DNA from: Alloyangia pacifica
Lineage (GTDB): Bacteria; Pseudomonadota; Alphaproteobacteria; Rhodobacterales; Rhodobacteraceae
Reading direction: 5' to 3'
DNA length: 64,000 bases
Assembly: GCF_900116195.1 (NCBI RefSeq)
Contig: NZ_FOZW01000001.1
Location: 558,001 to 622,000, forward strand
The position numbers and the translations under genes were made by a program. This document shows, piece after piece, positions 17,518-26,020 of this stretch; positions within the stretch are counted from its first letter, which is position 1, and every line of letters begins with the position of its first letter. A model generated the notes under the pieces. That model was not told the DNA's origin. It did not search any database and was given only the letters and a program-made list of their open reading frames with translations.

Positions 17518-18560
17518 TTCAGCGCGCCCTCGTAGGTCACGCCCTGCCCTTCGGTCACGGTGCCCAGGGTGTAGACGGTCTCGCCCTCTGCTTCGAGCAG
17601 CGCCTTCAGCGCTTCGGCGCGGTCCGCCGAGACCGACAGGATCATGCCGATGCCGCAGTTAAAGGTCTTGAGCATCTCGCGCTCCTCGATGCCACCGACC
17701 TCGGCCATCCACTTGAAGACCGGCGGAAGTGCCCAGGAGGTGAGGTCGATTGTCGCACCGCAGCCCTCGGGCAGCACGCGCGGCAGGTTCTCGGTGAGGC
17801 CGCCGCCGGTGATGTGGGCAAGCGCGTGCACGCCGCCCGAACGGACTGCTGCCAGCGCCTGCTTCACGTAAAGGCGCGTCGGCGTCAGCAGCACCTCGCC
17901 CAGCGAGCCCTCGGCCCAGGGGCAGTCGGCCTCCCAGCCAAGGCCCGAGACCTCGACCAGCTTGCGCACGAGGCTGTAGCCGTTCGAATGCACGCCGTCC
18001 GAGGCGAGGCCCAGCAGCACATCGCCCACGGCCACGTCTTTCGGCAGGTCGGTGCCGCGCTCCATTGCGCCGACGGCAAAGCCCGCGAGGTCGAAGTCGC
18101 CCGCAGGATACATGCCCGGCATCTCGGCGGTCTCGCCGCCGATGAGCGCGCAGCCCGAGCGCACGCAGCCCTCGGCGATGCCCTCGATCACCCGCGCAGC
18201 GCTATCGGTGTCGAGCTTGCCGGTGGCGAAATAATCAAGGAAAAACAGCGGCTCGGCGCCTTGGCACACGAGATCGTTGACGCACATGGCCACAAGGTCG
18301 ATGCCGACGCCGTCGACGTGGCCGGTGTCGATCGCGATGCGCAGCTTGGTGCCCACGCCGTCGGTCGCCGCGACGAGGATCGGATCCTCGTAGCCCGCGC
18401 CCTTCAGGTCGAAGAGCGCGCCGAAGCCGCCCAGACCGGACATGGTCCCAGAGCGGCTGGTCCGCTTGGCCGCGGGCTTGATCCGCTCCACCAGCGCGTT
18501 GCCCGCATCGATATCCACGCCTGCATCCGCATAGGTGATGCCGTTCTTACCTTCGGTCAT
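17514..18560 (-). CDS. purM: phosphoribosylformylglycinamidine cyclo-ligase PurM
   Basis: 348 residues. AIR synthetase motifs include [24 protein letters not shown] and [16 protein letters not shown]. PurM closes the imidazole ring to make AIR, two steps after PurN in the pathway. The purM-purN order with ATGA overlap is the standard operon. Confidence 0.97.
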   Translation of the reverse strand: MTEGKNGITYADAGVDIDAGNALVERIKPAAKRTSRSGTMSGLGGFGALFDLKGAGYEDPILVAATDGVGTKLRIAIDTGHVDGVGIDLVAMCVNDLVCQGAEPLFFLDYFATGKLDTDSAARVIEGIAEGCVRSGCALIGGETAEMPGMYPAGDFDLAGFAVGAMERGTDLPKDVAVGDVLLGLASDGVHSNGYSLVRKLVEVSGLGWEADCPWAEGSLGEVLLTPTRLYVKQALAAVRSGGVHALAHITGGGLTENLPRVLPEGCGATIDLTSWALPPVFKWMAEVGGIEEREMLKTFNCGIGMILSVSADRAEALKALLEAEGETVYTLGTVTEGQGVTYEGALK

Positions 18561-18657
18561 GCCAACCTCCGAGACCCCGTTTCGCGCGGGAATAGCGCAG
18601 GCGGGCGACGATGAAAAGCGCCCTTGCCAAGGGGATGGTGCACGGAGCGGTTTCGAG

Positions 18658-18680
18658 GTGAATATTTAAGGATAGATGGA
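18658..18680 (+). repeat. dispersed intergenic repeat (GAGTATTT...GATGAAG type), diverged copy
   Basis: GAATATTTAAGGATAGATGG resembles the consensus GAGTATTT-N5-8-GATGAAG found at seven other intergenic sites in this window. It is the most diverged copy. Confidence 0.45.
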
Positions 18681-18764
18681 CGCCCAAGGTCCGCGCGAAG
18701 CAACGCCCTCCGGGGCTGTTTCTTCCGTAAGTGCCGCTGCGTCAGCAACAATCTTGCGAACCCC

Positions 18765-18780
18765 TACGCAGAACTGGGTA
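18765..18780. promoter_or_regulatory. imperfect inverted repeat upstream of TRAP operon
   Basis: TACGCA and TGGGTA flank GAAC; TGGGTA differs from the perfect partner TGCGTA at one base. It lies about 95 nt upstream of the transporter's first gene and may be an operator controlling uptake; the cognate regulator is unknown. Confidence 0.35.
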
Positions 18781-18873
18781 TTCACAGCGCCGTGAGGCTT
18801 CGGTAGCGTCCGCTACAGGCATGAATTGCCAGCGGTACCCTTGGGAGGGGGTGCCGACACAGGGAGGAGTACC

Positions 18874-19923
18874 ATGATCAACAAGACCTTCACGGCCATC
18901 TCGGCCGCCGCTTTCGCATTTGCAGGGGCCGCCTCGGCGCAGGAAATGTTCGAGATGACCTCGGGCTATTCCAAGAACCTGCCGATCCTCGGCACCGCCG
19001 CGGTCAACTTCGTCGAGAAGATCAACGCGATCTCGTCCGATGTCGAATTCGAGCATTTTGATCCGGGTGAGCTGGTGCCGTCGCTGGAGATGCTCGACGC
19101 GGTATCGAACGGCTCGGTGGACGCGGCCTATTCGACCTCGGGCTACTGGCAGGGCAAGATGCCCGCCGCGGGCCTCTTCGCCGCTGTGCCCTTCGGCCCC
19201 GAGCCCGGCGAGATGCTGGCCTGGATGCTCTACGACGACGGCATGACGCTGTTCCAGGAGATGTATGACACCAACGGCTACAACGTCCACGTGGTGCTCT
19301 GCGGCTCCTACGCCCCCGAGACCTCGGGCTGGTTCAAGAAAGAGATCAACTCGCTCGACGACCTCAAGGGCCTGAACATGCGCTTCTTCGGCCTCGGTGC
19401 CGAGGTAATGCAGAAAATGGGTGTCTCGACCTCGCTGCTCGGCGCGGGCGACATCTTCCCGGCGCTGGAGCGCGGCGCGATCGACGCGACCGAGTTCTCG
19501 ATGCCGATCGTCGATGCCAACCTCGGCTTCTACAACATCGCCAAGTACAACTACTTCCCCGGCTGGCACCAGCCCGCCACCATGTTCGAGCTGCTGATCA
19601 ACAAGGATCGCTGGGAAGACCTCGACGAGAGCAGCCAGAAGCAGATCGAGATCGCCTGCATGGCCAACCTGACCGACAACTTCGCCGAAGGCGAAGCCAA
19701 GAACTTCCCGGCTATGGTCGAGAACGTCGAGCAGCACGGCGTGACGATCAAGAACTGGACCCCCGAGCAGCTCAAGCAGTTCGAAGCGGCCTGGCTCGAA
19801 GTGGTGGAAGAGCTGAAAGCCGAGGACGAGATGTTCGCCAAGGCCTGGGCCGACCTCAGCGAGTTCCGCGAGGGCTACAAGACCTGGTTCAACAACATCT
19901 ACCTGCCGCGTCCTTGGAACTGA
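18874..19923 (+). CDS. TRAP transporter substrate-binding protein (DctP family, TakP-like)
   Basis: 349 residues from the ATG at 18874, which has AGGGAGGAGT upstream; an ATG-like start 48 nt earlier lacks one. A signal peptide ends at ASAQ (residue 22). The mature protein shows DctP-family features: VPSLEMLDAVSNGSVDAAYS, FFGLGAEVMQKMG, and a YNYFPGWHQP segment resembling TakP-type proteins that bind 2-oxo acids in Rhodobacter. The substrate here is not proven. It begins the dctPQM-type operon and is followed by a strong hairpin, consistent with higher binding-protein expression. Confidence 0.92.
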   Translation: MINKTFTAISAAAFAFAGAASAQEMFEMTSGYSKNLPILGTAAVNFVEKINAISSDVEFEHFDPGELVPSLEMLDAVSNGSVDAAYSTSGYWQGKMPAAGLFAAVPFGPEPGEMLAWMLYDDGMTLFQEMYDTNGYNVHVVLCGSYAPETSGWFKKEINSLDDLKGLNMRFFGLGAEVMQKMGVSTSLLGAGDIFPALERGAIDATEFSMPIVDANLGFYNIAKYNYFPGWHQPATMFELLINKDRWEDLDESSQKQIEIACMANLTDNFAEGEAKNFPAMVENVEQHGVTIKNWTPEQLKQFEAAWLEVVEELKAEDEMFAKAWADLSEFREGYKTWFNNIYLPRPWN

Positions 19924-19939
19924 GGCAGATCGGCTGATT

Positions 19940-19959
19940 GCCGGGCGTTCGCGCCCGGC
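19940..19959 (+). terminator. intercistronic hairpin after TRAP binding-protein gene
   Basis: GCCGGGCG (19940-19947) and CGCCCGGC (19952-19959) close a TTCG tetraloop. A second GC-rich hairpin (CGGCGCGCC/GGCGCGCCG) follows. No T tract is present, so it probably stabilises or attenuates the dctP-like message ahead of the permease genes. Confidence 0.5.
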
Positions 19960-20075
19960 CTCCTTCGGCGCGCCGGAACCTTCGGGGGCGCGCCGTTTTC
20001 GCGTCGCTGGGGCCCCTCGGGCGCGGCGCTGATCCCATGCAACCCCCGCAAGGCAAGCAATAAAGGACTAGGCCC

Positions 20076-20864
20076 GTGGAGGATTTCAAGGTCGCCATCT
20101 CCGACCCCGGAGAGATCGGACGCAAGGACCAGAACCGGGGCGACAGGTTCATCGTGCACCTGTCCAATCTCTTCGCCTGGTTGTTCCCGATCCTGATGGT
20201 CGCCATCTGCGCCCAGGTGGTGCTGCGCCAGATGGGCCACAACCAGGCCTGGCTCGATGACCTGCAATGGTGGCTCTATGGTGTCGCCGTGCTGATCGGT
20301 ATCGCCTACGCGGTGACCACCGGCAGCCACGTGCGGGTCGACATCTTCTACGACAACTTCGAGAAGCGGAAGCGTCTGATCATCGACATCATCGCACTGG
20401 TCTGGCTGTTCTTCCCCTTCGTGCTGCTGTGCTGGGACGTGACGCTGGACTACGCGCTGACCTCGATCGCCGCCGACGAGGGCTCTTCCAGCCCCAACGG
20501 GCTCCACAATCTGTGGATCCTGAAGACGCTGATGAACCTCAGCTTCATCGTCATCATGGTGGCGATCTGGTCGGCCTACGTGCGGCACCTGTCGCAGCTG
20601 ACCCGGCCGGCGCTGTGGAAGCAGCTGCTCTTCGCCCTGCCCTCCACCATCTTCGGCATCCAGCTGATCATCTGGTACGCCTGCGTCGGCTGGCTGATGG
20701 CGACCGACCCCGAGGTGGACAACATCCGCACCGCAACCCGCGCCGCGATCTTCGACGACCTCGAGTTCGGCCCCTGGGAAATGAAGAAGACCATCGCCCT
20801 GGCGCTTGTTGCCACGGTGATCGTGATTGTTGTGGCGCGTCTCTTCGCGCGTAAGGAGCGCTGA
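20076..20864 (+). CDS. TRAP transporter small permease (DctQ family)
   Basis: 262 residues with a GTG start at 20076 preceded by AAAGGA. Hydrophobic helices are visible at about residues 33-52, 67-85, 104-125 and 150-170, with extra segments up to about 245. At 262 residues it is longer than typical DctQ proteins and carries a C-terminal extension with two more hydrophobic stretches. It should pair with the large permease and the binding protein to import an organic acid using a sodium gradient. Confidence 0.9.
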   Translation: MEDFKVAISDPGEIGRKDQNRGDRFIVHLSNLFAWLFPILMVAICAQVVLRQMGHNQAWLDDLQWWLYGVAVLIGIAYAVTTGSHVRVDIFYDNFEKRKRLIIDIIALVWLFFPFVLLCWDVTLDYALTSIAADEGSSSPNGLHNLWILKTLMNLSFIVIMVAIWSAYVRHLSQLTRPALWKQLLFALPSTIFGIQLIIWYACVGWLMATDPEVDNIRTATRAAIFDDLEFGPWEMKKTIALALVATVIVIVVARLFARKER

Positions 20865-20865
20865 G

Positions 20866-22308
20866 ATGCTGCACTTCCTCGGCCAATACCTGACGCTGAA
20901 CGAGATCGCCGTCGCGGCCATGTTCCTGACCTTTATCTGGATGCTGTTCCGCGGCATTCCCGTGGCGATGGCGCTGGTCGGCGTGAGCCTGATCTTCGTC
21001 ATCCTGTCGCAGATCCTGCTCGACCCGTTCCGCGCCGACTTCAAGGACGTGATCGAGTTCGACCGCATCGGGCTCGAGTACAATCGCCTGCTGGCGCTCT
21101 CGGGGCGGCTCTTCGGCAATATCGTCAATAACCCGGTGCTCGTGGCACTGCCGATGTTCATCTACATGGGGCTGATGCTCGACCAGTCGGGCGTGGCGCA
21201 GCGGATGATGCACGCGATGCAGAAGCTCTTCGGGAGCCTGCGTGGCGGCCTGTCGCTGACCGTGCTGCTGATCGGCATCATCCTCGCCGCCTCGACCGGG
21301 GTGATCGGGGCCTCGGTGACGCTGCTCGGGGTGATGGCGCTGCCCGCGATGATGGCGCAGAACTACTCGAAGCCGATCGCGACGGGCACAATCGCCAGCG
21401 CCGGCACGCTGGGTATCCTGATCCCGCCGTCGATCATGCTGGTGATCATGTCGGACCAGCTGGCGATCTCGCTCGGCGATCTGTTCATGGGCGCGCTGTT
21501 CCCGGGGCTCATCCTCGGCGCGCTCTACATCGTGTTCATCGTGGTCTACGGCTTCATCTCGCCCGCCTCCATGCCCGCGCCGGAGAAGTCCGGCAAGGTG
21601 GGCATGGAAGAGGTGAAGGAGGTGCTGCTCGCCGTGGTGCCGCCGATGTTCCTGATCCTGCTGGTGCTGGGCTCGATCTTCGTCGGGGTCGCGACGCCGA
21701 CCGAAGCCTCCGGCCTCGGCGCGCTCGGTGCGACGCTGCTGGCGCTGGTCAACCGCAAGCTCGACTGGAAGGTGTTCCGCGAGGTGGCGCGCTCGACGCT
21801 CAACACCGCGGGCTACATCACCGGCATCTTCCTCGCGGCGAACTTCTTCGCCTTCGTGCTGCGCCGCTACGGCGGGGACGAGATCGTGCAGCACCTGGTG
21901 CTCTCGGCCTTCGACAACCCCTACCTGACGATCGCCTTCATCCTGTTCATCGTCTTCTGCCTCGGCTTCCTGCTCGACTGGATCGAGATCACCATCATCA
22001 TCATGCCGCTGATGCTGCCGATCATCCAGGGACTGGAGCTGGCGGTGCCGGGCTTCGACCAGGTGCGCGACCCGCAGGTGGTCTGGTTCGCCATCCTCGT
22101 GGCGGTGACCTTGCAGACCTCGTTCCTGACACCACCGGTGGGCTTCGCGCTCTTCTACCTCAAGGGTGTCTGCCCGCCGGGCGTTAACCTCGGGCACATC
22201 TACAAGGGCATCATCCCCTTCGTGGTGCTGCAGCTGCTGGGCCTGTTCATCGTCTTCGAGTTCCCGGCCCTGACCACCTGGCTGCCGGCGATGGCCTACG
22301 GCGAATAG
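20866..22308 (+). CDS. TRAP transporter large permease (DctM family)
   Basis: 480 residues from the ATG at 20866, 1 nt past the small-permease stop; GGAG lies just upstream. About twelve hydrophobic helices span the protein, and typical DctM stretches such as GTLGILIPPSIMLV and FLTPPVGFALFYLKG are present. It forms the secondary transport channel. It ends the operon and is followed by a terminator. Confidence 0.95.
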   Translation: MLHFLGQYLTLNEIAVAAMFLTFIWMLFRGIPVAMALVGVSLIFVILSQILLDPFRADFKDVIEFDRIGLEYNRLLALSGRLFGNIVNNPVLVALPMFIYMGLMLDQSGVAQRMMHAMQKLFGSLRGGLSLTVLLIGIILAASTGVIGASVTLLGVMALPAMMAQNYSKPIATGTIASAGTLGILIPPSIMLVIMSDQLAISLGDLFMGALFPGLILGALYIVFIVVYGFISPASMPAPEKSGKVGMEEVKEVLLAVVPPMFLILLVLGSIFVGVATPTEASGLGALGATLLALVNRKLDWKVFREVARSTLNTAGYITGIFLAANFFAFVLRRYGGDEIVQHLVLSAFDNPYLTIAFILFIVFCLGFLLDWIEITIIIMPLMLPIIQGLELAVPGFDQVRDPQVVWFAILVAVTLQTSFLTPPVGFALFYLKGVCPPGVNLGHIYKGIIPFVVLQLLGLFIVFEFPALTTWLPAMAYGE

Positions 22309-22324
22309 GTCTGATCCGACACCG

Positions 22325-22356
22325 GACCCCGCCGCCCTTGCGCGGCGGGGTCTTCA
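22325..22356 (+). terminator. terminator after TRAP operon
   Basis: GACCCCGCCG (22325-22334) pairs with CGGCGGGGTC (22343-22352), followed by TTCAC. The stem is very stable but the T tract is short. Confidence 0.6.
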
Positions 22357-22397
22357 CGGGCATGTAGGCGCGGCACCAAGACCCCGGGAGATCCCGC

Positions 22398-23558
22398 ATG
22401 AGCCGCCAATTCAAGACCTGCATCGTCACCTCCGACTACCATGTGCCGGGCGAGACCTTCATCAACCGCCACATCGAGCACATTTTCGGCGGCGACACGG
22501 TGGTGCTCTGCGGCCGGTTCAACGGCAGCAATCCGTACGACAAGCCGCTCTTCGAGCGCCGCTCGAAACTCTCGCTGTCGGACAAGGTTCTGGCCCCCGT
22601 GGCGATGGGCTGGAATTCGCTGACCGAGGGCACCGGCCGCTTGCCCTTCGGCGCGAACCGCACCCGCCTGATGCAATGGCTCCACGATCAGAAGGTCGAG
22701 GTGATCCTCGCCGAATTCGGCACGCAGGCGCTGGTGGTGGCCAAGCTGGCGAACGAGATGAACCTGCCGGTGTTCAGCTATTTTCGCGGCACTGACGCCT
22801 CGCGCGCGCTGACCTCGCCGCAGAGGGTCAAGAGCTATCGCAAGATGATGCCGCGGCTCGACGGGATATTCTCGGTCTCGCAGTTCCTGCTCGACAACCT
22901 CGCCAAGCACGGTGTCTCCCATCCGAATGCGCATGTTGTGCCCTCGGGCGTCGACGTGCGCCGCTTCGTGCCGGGCGAAAAGGTGCCGGGCTCCTGTCTC
23001 GCTGTAGGTCGCATGGTCGACAAGAAGGCACCGCAGATCACGCTGCGGGCCTTTGCCGCCGCCGCCAAGGGGCGCGAGGCACATCTCACCTTCATCGGCG
23101 ACGGCCCGCTGCTCGAGCCTTGCAAGGCACTCGCGGCCGAGCTTGGCGTCGCGGCGCAGGTCACCTTCACCGGCGCGCTGCCCCATGACGCGGTGCGCCA
23201 GCATCTGCTGACCACCGAGACCTTCCTGCAGCACTCGATCACCGACAGGAACGGCAACACCGAGGGCCTGCCCACCGCCATCCAGGAAGCGCTTGCCGCG
23301 GGCTGCATCACCGTCTCGACCCTGCACGCGGGGATCCCCGAGGCGGTGACCGAGGGCGAGACAGGTTTCATGGTGCCGGAATGGGACGAGGAGGGCTTTG
23401 CCGGGGCCATCGCGAAGGTGCTCGACCTGCCCGACCGCGCCGCCATGTCCCGCGCCGCCCGCGCCACCGCCGAGGCGAAGTTCGACAACGCCGTGCTGCT
23501 GAACAAAGTCGAGGACGAGATCCGGCGCTGCGTCGCGCTGCGCGATAGCGGGGTCTGA
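22398..23558 (+). CDS. GT4-family glycosyltransferase
   Basis: 386 residues with GT-B architecture. The N-terminal half contains ILAEFGTQALVVAKLANEM and FSYFRGTDASRALTS; the C-terminal half shows LAVGRMVDKKAPQ, LTFIGDGPLLEP, and the nucleotide-sugar E-x7-E-like site EGLPTAIQEALAAG. It resembles exopolysaccharide amylovoran/colanic-acid-type GT4 enzymes. It stands alone, with no neighbouring sugar-polymer genes, so donor and acceptor are unknown. Confidence 0.85.
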   Translation: MSRQFKTCIVTSDYHVPGETFINRHIEHIFGGDTVVLCGRFNGSNPYDKPLFERRSKLSLSDKVLAPVAMGWNSLTEGTGRLPFGANRTRLMQWLHDQKVEVILAEFGTQALVVAKLANEMNLPVFSYFRGTDASRALTSPQRVKSYRKMMPRLDGIFSVSQFLLDNLAKHGVSHPNAHVVPSGVDVRRFVPGEKVPGSCLAVGRMVDKKAPQITLRAFAAAAKGREAHLTFIGDGPLLEPCKALAAELGVAAQVTFTGALPHDAVRQHLLTTETFLQHSITDRNGNTEGLPTAIQEALAAGCITVSTLHAGIPEAVTEGETGFMVPEWDEEGFAGAIAKVLDLPDRAAMSRAARATAEAKFDNAVLLNKVEDEIRRCVALRDSGV

Positions 23559-23574
23559 GGCTCTTCCCCGGACC

Positions 23575-23596
23575 CTTCATCGTTCCGAAAATACGC
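23575..23596 (-). repeat. dispersed intergenic repeat (GAGTATTT...GATGAAG type)
   Basis: On the minus strand GCGTATTTTCGGAACGATGAAG. It lies 17 nt after the glycosyltransferase stop and forms a loose inverted pair with the copy at 23667-23689. Confidence 0.6.
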
Positions 23597-23666
23597 ATGC
23601 AGCGCCGGGGCGTTGCCCGGCGTTCGGTGGGGGCGCAGCCCCCGAGGCGCTGTGCGCCTTTCCCCC

Positions 23667-23689
23667 GAGATATTTCAGTCTAGACGAAG
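23667..23689 (+). repeat. dispersed intergenic repeat (GAGTATTT...GATGAAG type)
   Basis: GATATTTCAGTCTAGACGAAG on the plus strand. It faces the copy at 23575-23596 across a GC-rich spacer. Confidence 0.5.
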
Positions 23690-23748
23690 TTGCGCGGCGT
23701 TTCCCCGCCGCGGGTGGCTTGCATCGGCCGGGAAATCCCGCCATGTTC

Positions 23749-23762
23749 TGAACGAACGTTCA
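23749..23762. promoter_or_regulatory. perfect inverted repeat, candidate TetR-type operator of valine catabolic operon
   Basis: TGAACG and CGTTCA are perfect inverted arms around AA, 47 nt upstream of the acyl-CoA dehydrogenase start. Palindromes of this type serve as operators of TetR-family repressors of acyl-CoA catabolism; the regulator is not in the window. Confidence 0.5.
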
Positions 23763-23808
23763 TTTCCGGGGTTGGGAGGCCGCGGAACCATCGGGAAAGG
23801 GAGGCCCC

Positions 23809-24951
23809 ATGGAGTTTGCACCGAGCGAGGAGCAACAGGCGATCTTCGACATGGCGAGGGCGTTCGGACAGGAGCACATCGCGCCCTATGCCCGCGACTG
23901 GGAGGCGGCGGGCACGATCCCGCGCGAGCTCTGGCCGAGGCTGGCGGAACTGGGCTTCGGTGGGCTCTACGTCTCCGAGGAAAGCGGTGGCTCGGGGCTG
24001 ACCCGGCTCGACGCCACGCTGGTCTTCGAGGCGCTCAGCATGGCCTGCCCCTCTGTGGCAGCCTTCCTGTCGATCCACAACATGTGCGCCAAGATGATCG
24101 ACGCCTATGGATCCGACGCGCTCAAGGCGCGGGTTTTGCCCGGCGCGCTGACCATGGAAACGGTGCTCTCCTACTGCCTGACCGAGCCGGGCTCCGGCTC
24201 GGACGCCGCGGCGCTGCGCACGAAGGCCGAGAAGAGCAATGACAGCTACCGGCTCACCGGCACCAAGGCATTTATCTCCGGCGGCGGCTATTCGGATGCC
24301 TATCTCGTCATGTGCCGCACCGGCGAGGACGGGCCAAAGGGCATCTCGGCGATCCTCGTGGAAGATGGCACCGAGGGACTGAGCTTCGGCGGACTCGAGG
24401 ACAAGATGGGCTGGAAGAGCCAGCCGACCCGACAGGTGCAGCTCGACGGCTGCGAGGTGCCGCTTGTCAACCTGCTCGGCGAAGAGGGCAAGGGCTTTCG
24501 CTATGCCATGGCCGGGCTCGACGGCGGGCGGCTCAATATCTCGGCTTGCTCGCTCGGCGCGGCCCAGGCGGCACTGGATGCGACGCTGGACTACATGGCC
24601 GAGCGCAAGGCTTTCGGCACCAGCATCGACCAGTTCCAGGCGCTGCAGTTCCGGCTGGCCGACATGGAGATCGAGCTGCAGGCGGCGCGGGTCTTCCTGC
24701 GGCAGGCGGCCTGGAAGCTCGACACCGGCGCGCCCGATGCCACGAAATTCTGCGCCATGGCCAAGAAGTTCGTCACCGAGGCAGGTTCCAAGGTCGTCGA
24801 TCAGTGCCTGCAGCTGCACGGTGGATACGGCTACCTGGCGGACTACGGTATCGAAAAGCTGGTGCGCGACCTCCGGGTGCATCAGATCCTCGAGGGGACC
24901 AATGAAATCATGCGCATGATCACCGCGCGCAGCCTGATCGGAAACCGATGA
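23809..24951 (+). CDS. acyl-CoA dehydrogenase, probably isobutyryl-CoA dehydrogenase
   Basis: 380 residues. Flavoprotein motifs include CLTEPGSGSDAAALRTKA and KAFISGGGYSDAYLV, and the C-terminal ILEGTNEIMRMITARSL carries the catalytic Glu. The gene is preceded by GGGAGGCCCC and overlaps the next gene in ATGA. Neighbours encode 3-hydroxyisobutyryl-CoA hydrolase and 3-hydroxyisobutyrate dehydrogenase, so it most likely oxidises isobutyryl-CoA to methacrylyl-CoA in valine catabolism; another short branched acyl-CoA is the alternative. Confidence 0.88.
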   Translation: MEFAPSEEQQAIFDMARAFGQEHIAPYARDWEAAGTIPRELWPRLAELGFGGLYVSEESGGSGLTRLDATLVFEALSMACPSVAAFLSIHNMCAKMIDAYGSDALKARVLPGALTMETVLSYCLTEPGSGSDAAALRTKAEKSNDSYRLTGTKAFISGGGYSDAYLVMCRTGEDGPKGISAILVEDGTEGLSFGGLEDKMGWKSQPTRQVQLDGCEVPLVNLLGEEGKGFRYAMAGLDGGRLNISACSLGAAQAALDATLDYMAERKAFGTSIDQFQALQFRLADMEIELQAARVFLRQAAWKLDTGAPDATKFCAMAKKFVTEAGSKVVDQCLQLHGGYGYLADYGIEKLVRDLRVHQILEGTNEIMRMITARSLIGNR

Positions 24952-25979
24952 CCGAGATCCTGACCCGCAAGAGCGGCCGCGCCGGCCATATCACCCTCAC
25001 CCGGCCCAAGGCGCTGAACGCGCTGAGCTGGGAGATGTGCCTCGAGGCGGAAAGAGCCCTCGACGCCTGGGCCGAGGACCCCGAGGTGGCGCTGGTGATC
25101 CTCGACGCTGAGGGCGAGCGCGCCTTCTGCGCCGGCGGTGACATCGCCGAGATGTACCGGCGCGGGCTGGACGGTGACGTGGATTTCGGCCGCCGCTTCT
25201 GGGCCGACGAATATCGGATGAATGCCAAGCTCGCCGCCTACCCCAAGCCCATCGTTGCCTTCATGCACGGCTTCATCATGGGGGGCGGTGTCGGGCTCGG
25301 CGGACATTGCTCGCACCGGGTGGTGGGCGAGAGCGCGCAGGTGGCCATGCCCGAATGCGGCATCGGCTTCGTGCCGGACGTGGGGGGCTCCCTCCTGTTG
25401 GCGCGGGCCCCCGGCAGGCTTGGCGCGCATCTGGCGCTGACCGCCGCGCGCATGGGGCCCGGAGATGCGATCCACGCGGGCTTCGCCGACGTCTTCGTGC
25501 CCGAGGTGGACTGGGAATTGCTCAAGGAACGGCTGATGGAGACCGGCGAGACCTCGGCGCTGGACGAGGCCGCGCGCCCTGCCCCGCAGAGTCCGATGGC
25601 GGCGGCACAGAGCGAGATCGACGCGCTTTATGGCTCGGGCGATCTGGGGGGAGTCGAGACGGCGCTTGCCGGCTCGGACAGCGAGTTGGCACAGGCTGCG
25701 CTGAAGCAGGTTCGGCGCAATTCGCCGCTGTCGATGGCCACCACGCTGGAGATGCTGGCGCGGCTTGGCCCTGCTCCGGACGACATCGAGGCGGCGCTGG
25801 CGCAGGAATATCGCGTCGCCTTCCGCATCATGCAGCAAGGCGATTTTCTTGAAGGGGTGCGCGCGCAGCTGATCGACAAGGACCGCAACCCGCATTGGAG
25901 CCTGCCGCTGGACGGCGTTCCGTCGGCGCGGGTTTCGGCGCTGCTGGCGCCGCTGGCAGAGGATGAACTGGCGCTCTGA
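24948..25979 (+). CDS. 3-hydroxyisobutyryl-CoA hydrolase (enoyl-CoA hydratase/isomerase family)
   Basis: 343 residues. Crotonase fold with AFCAGGDIAEMYRRG, MGGGVGLGGHCSHRVV, AMPECGIGFVPDVGGS, and a C-terminal extension typical of HIBCH enzymes. It hydrolyses 3-hydroxyisobutyryl-CoA to free 3-hydroxyisobutyrate, avoiding toxic methacrylyl-CoA. It is translationally coupled (ATGA) to the dehydrogenase upstream and followed by mmsB after 41 nt. The methacrylyl-CoA hydratase that would link them is not in this cluster. Confidence 0.9.
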   Translation: MTEILTRKSGRAGHITLTRPKALNALSWEMCLEAERALDAWAEDPEVALVILDAEGERAFCAGGDIAEMYRRGLDGDVDFGRRFWADEYRMNAKLAAYPKPIVAFMHGFIMGGGVGLGGHCSHRVVGESAQVAMPECGIGFVPDVGGSLLLARAPGRLGAHLALTAARMGPGDAIHAGFADVFVPEVDWELLKERLMETGETSALDEAARPAPQSPMAAAQSEIDALYGSGDLGGVETALAGSDSELAQAALKQVRRNSPLSMATTLEMLARLGPAPDDIEAALAQEYRVAFRIMQQGDFLEGVRAQLIDKDRNPHWSLPLDGVPSARVSALLAPLAEDELAL

Positions 25980-26020
25980 GCCTTTGGCATCGGGCACCTG
26001 GGCTTGGGGAGGAGAGAGAC

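Larger units (their letters stand above)
18561..18873. other. 313-bp divergent control region between purM and the TRAP transporter
   Basis: No gene is supported here. The left part holds the presumed purM promoter and one copy of the dispersed GAGTATTT-type repeat (18658-18680). The right part holds an imperfect inverted repeat (18765-18780) and the AGGGAGGAGT ribosome site of the TRAP binding-protein gene. Confidence 0.6.
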
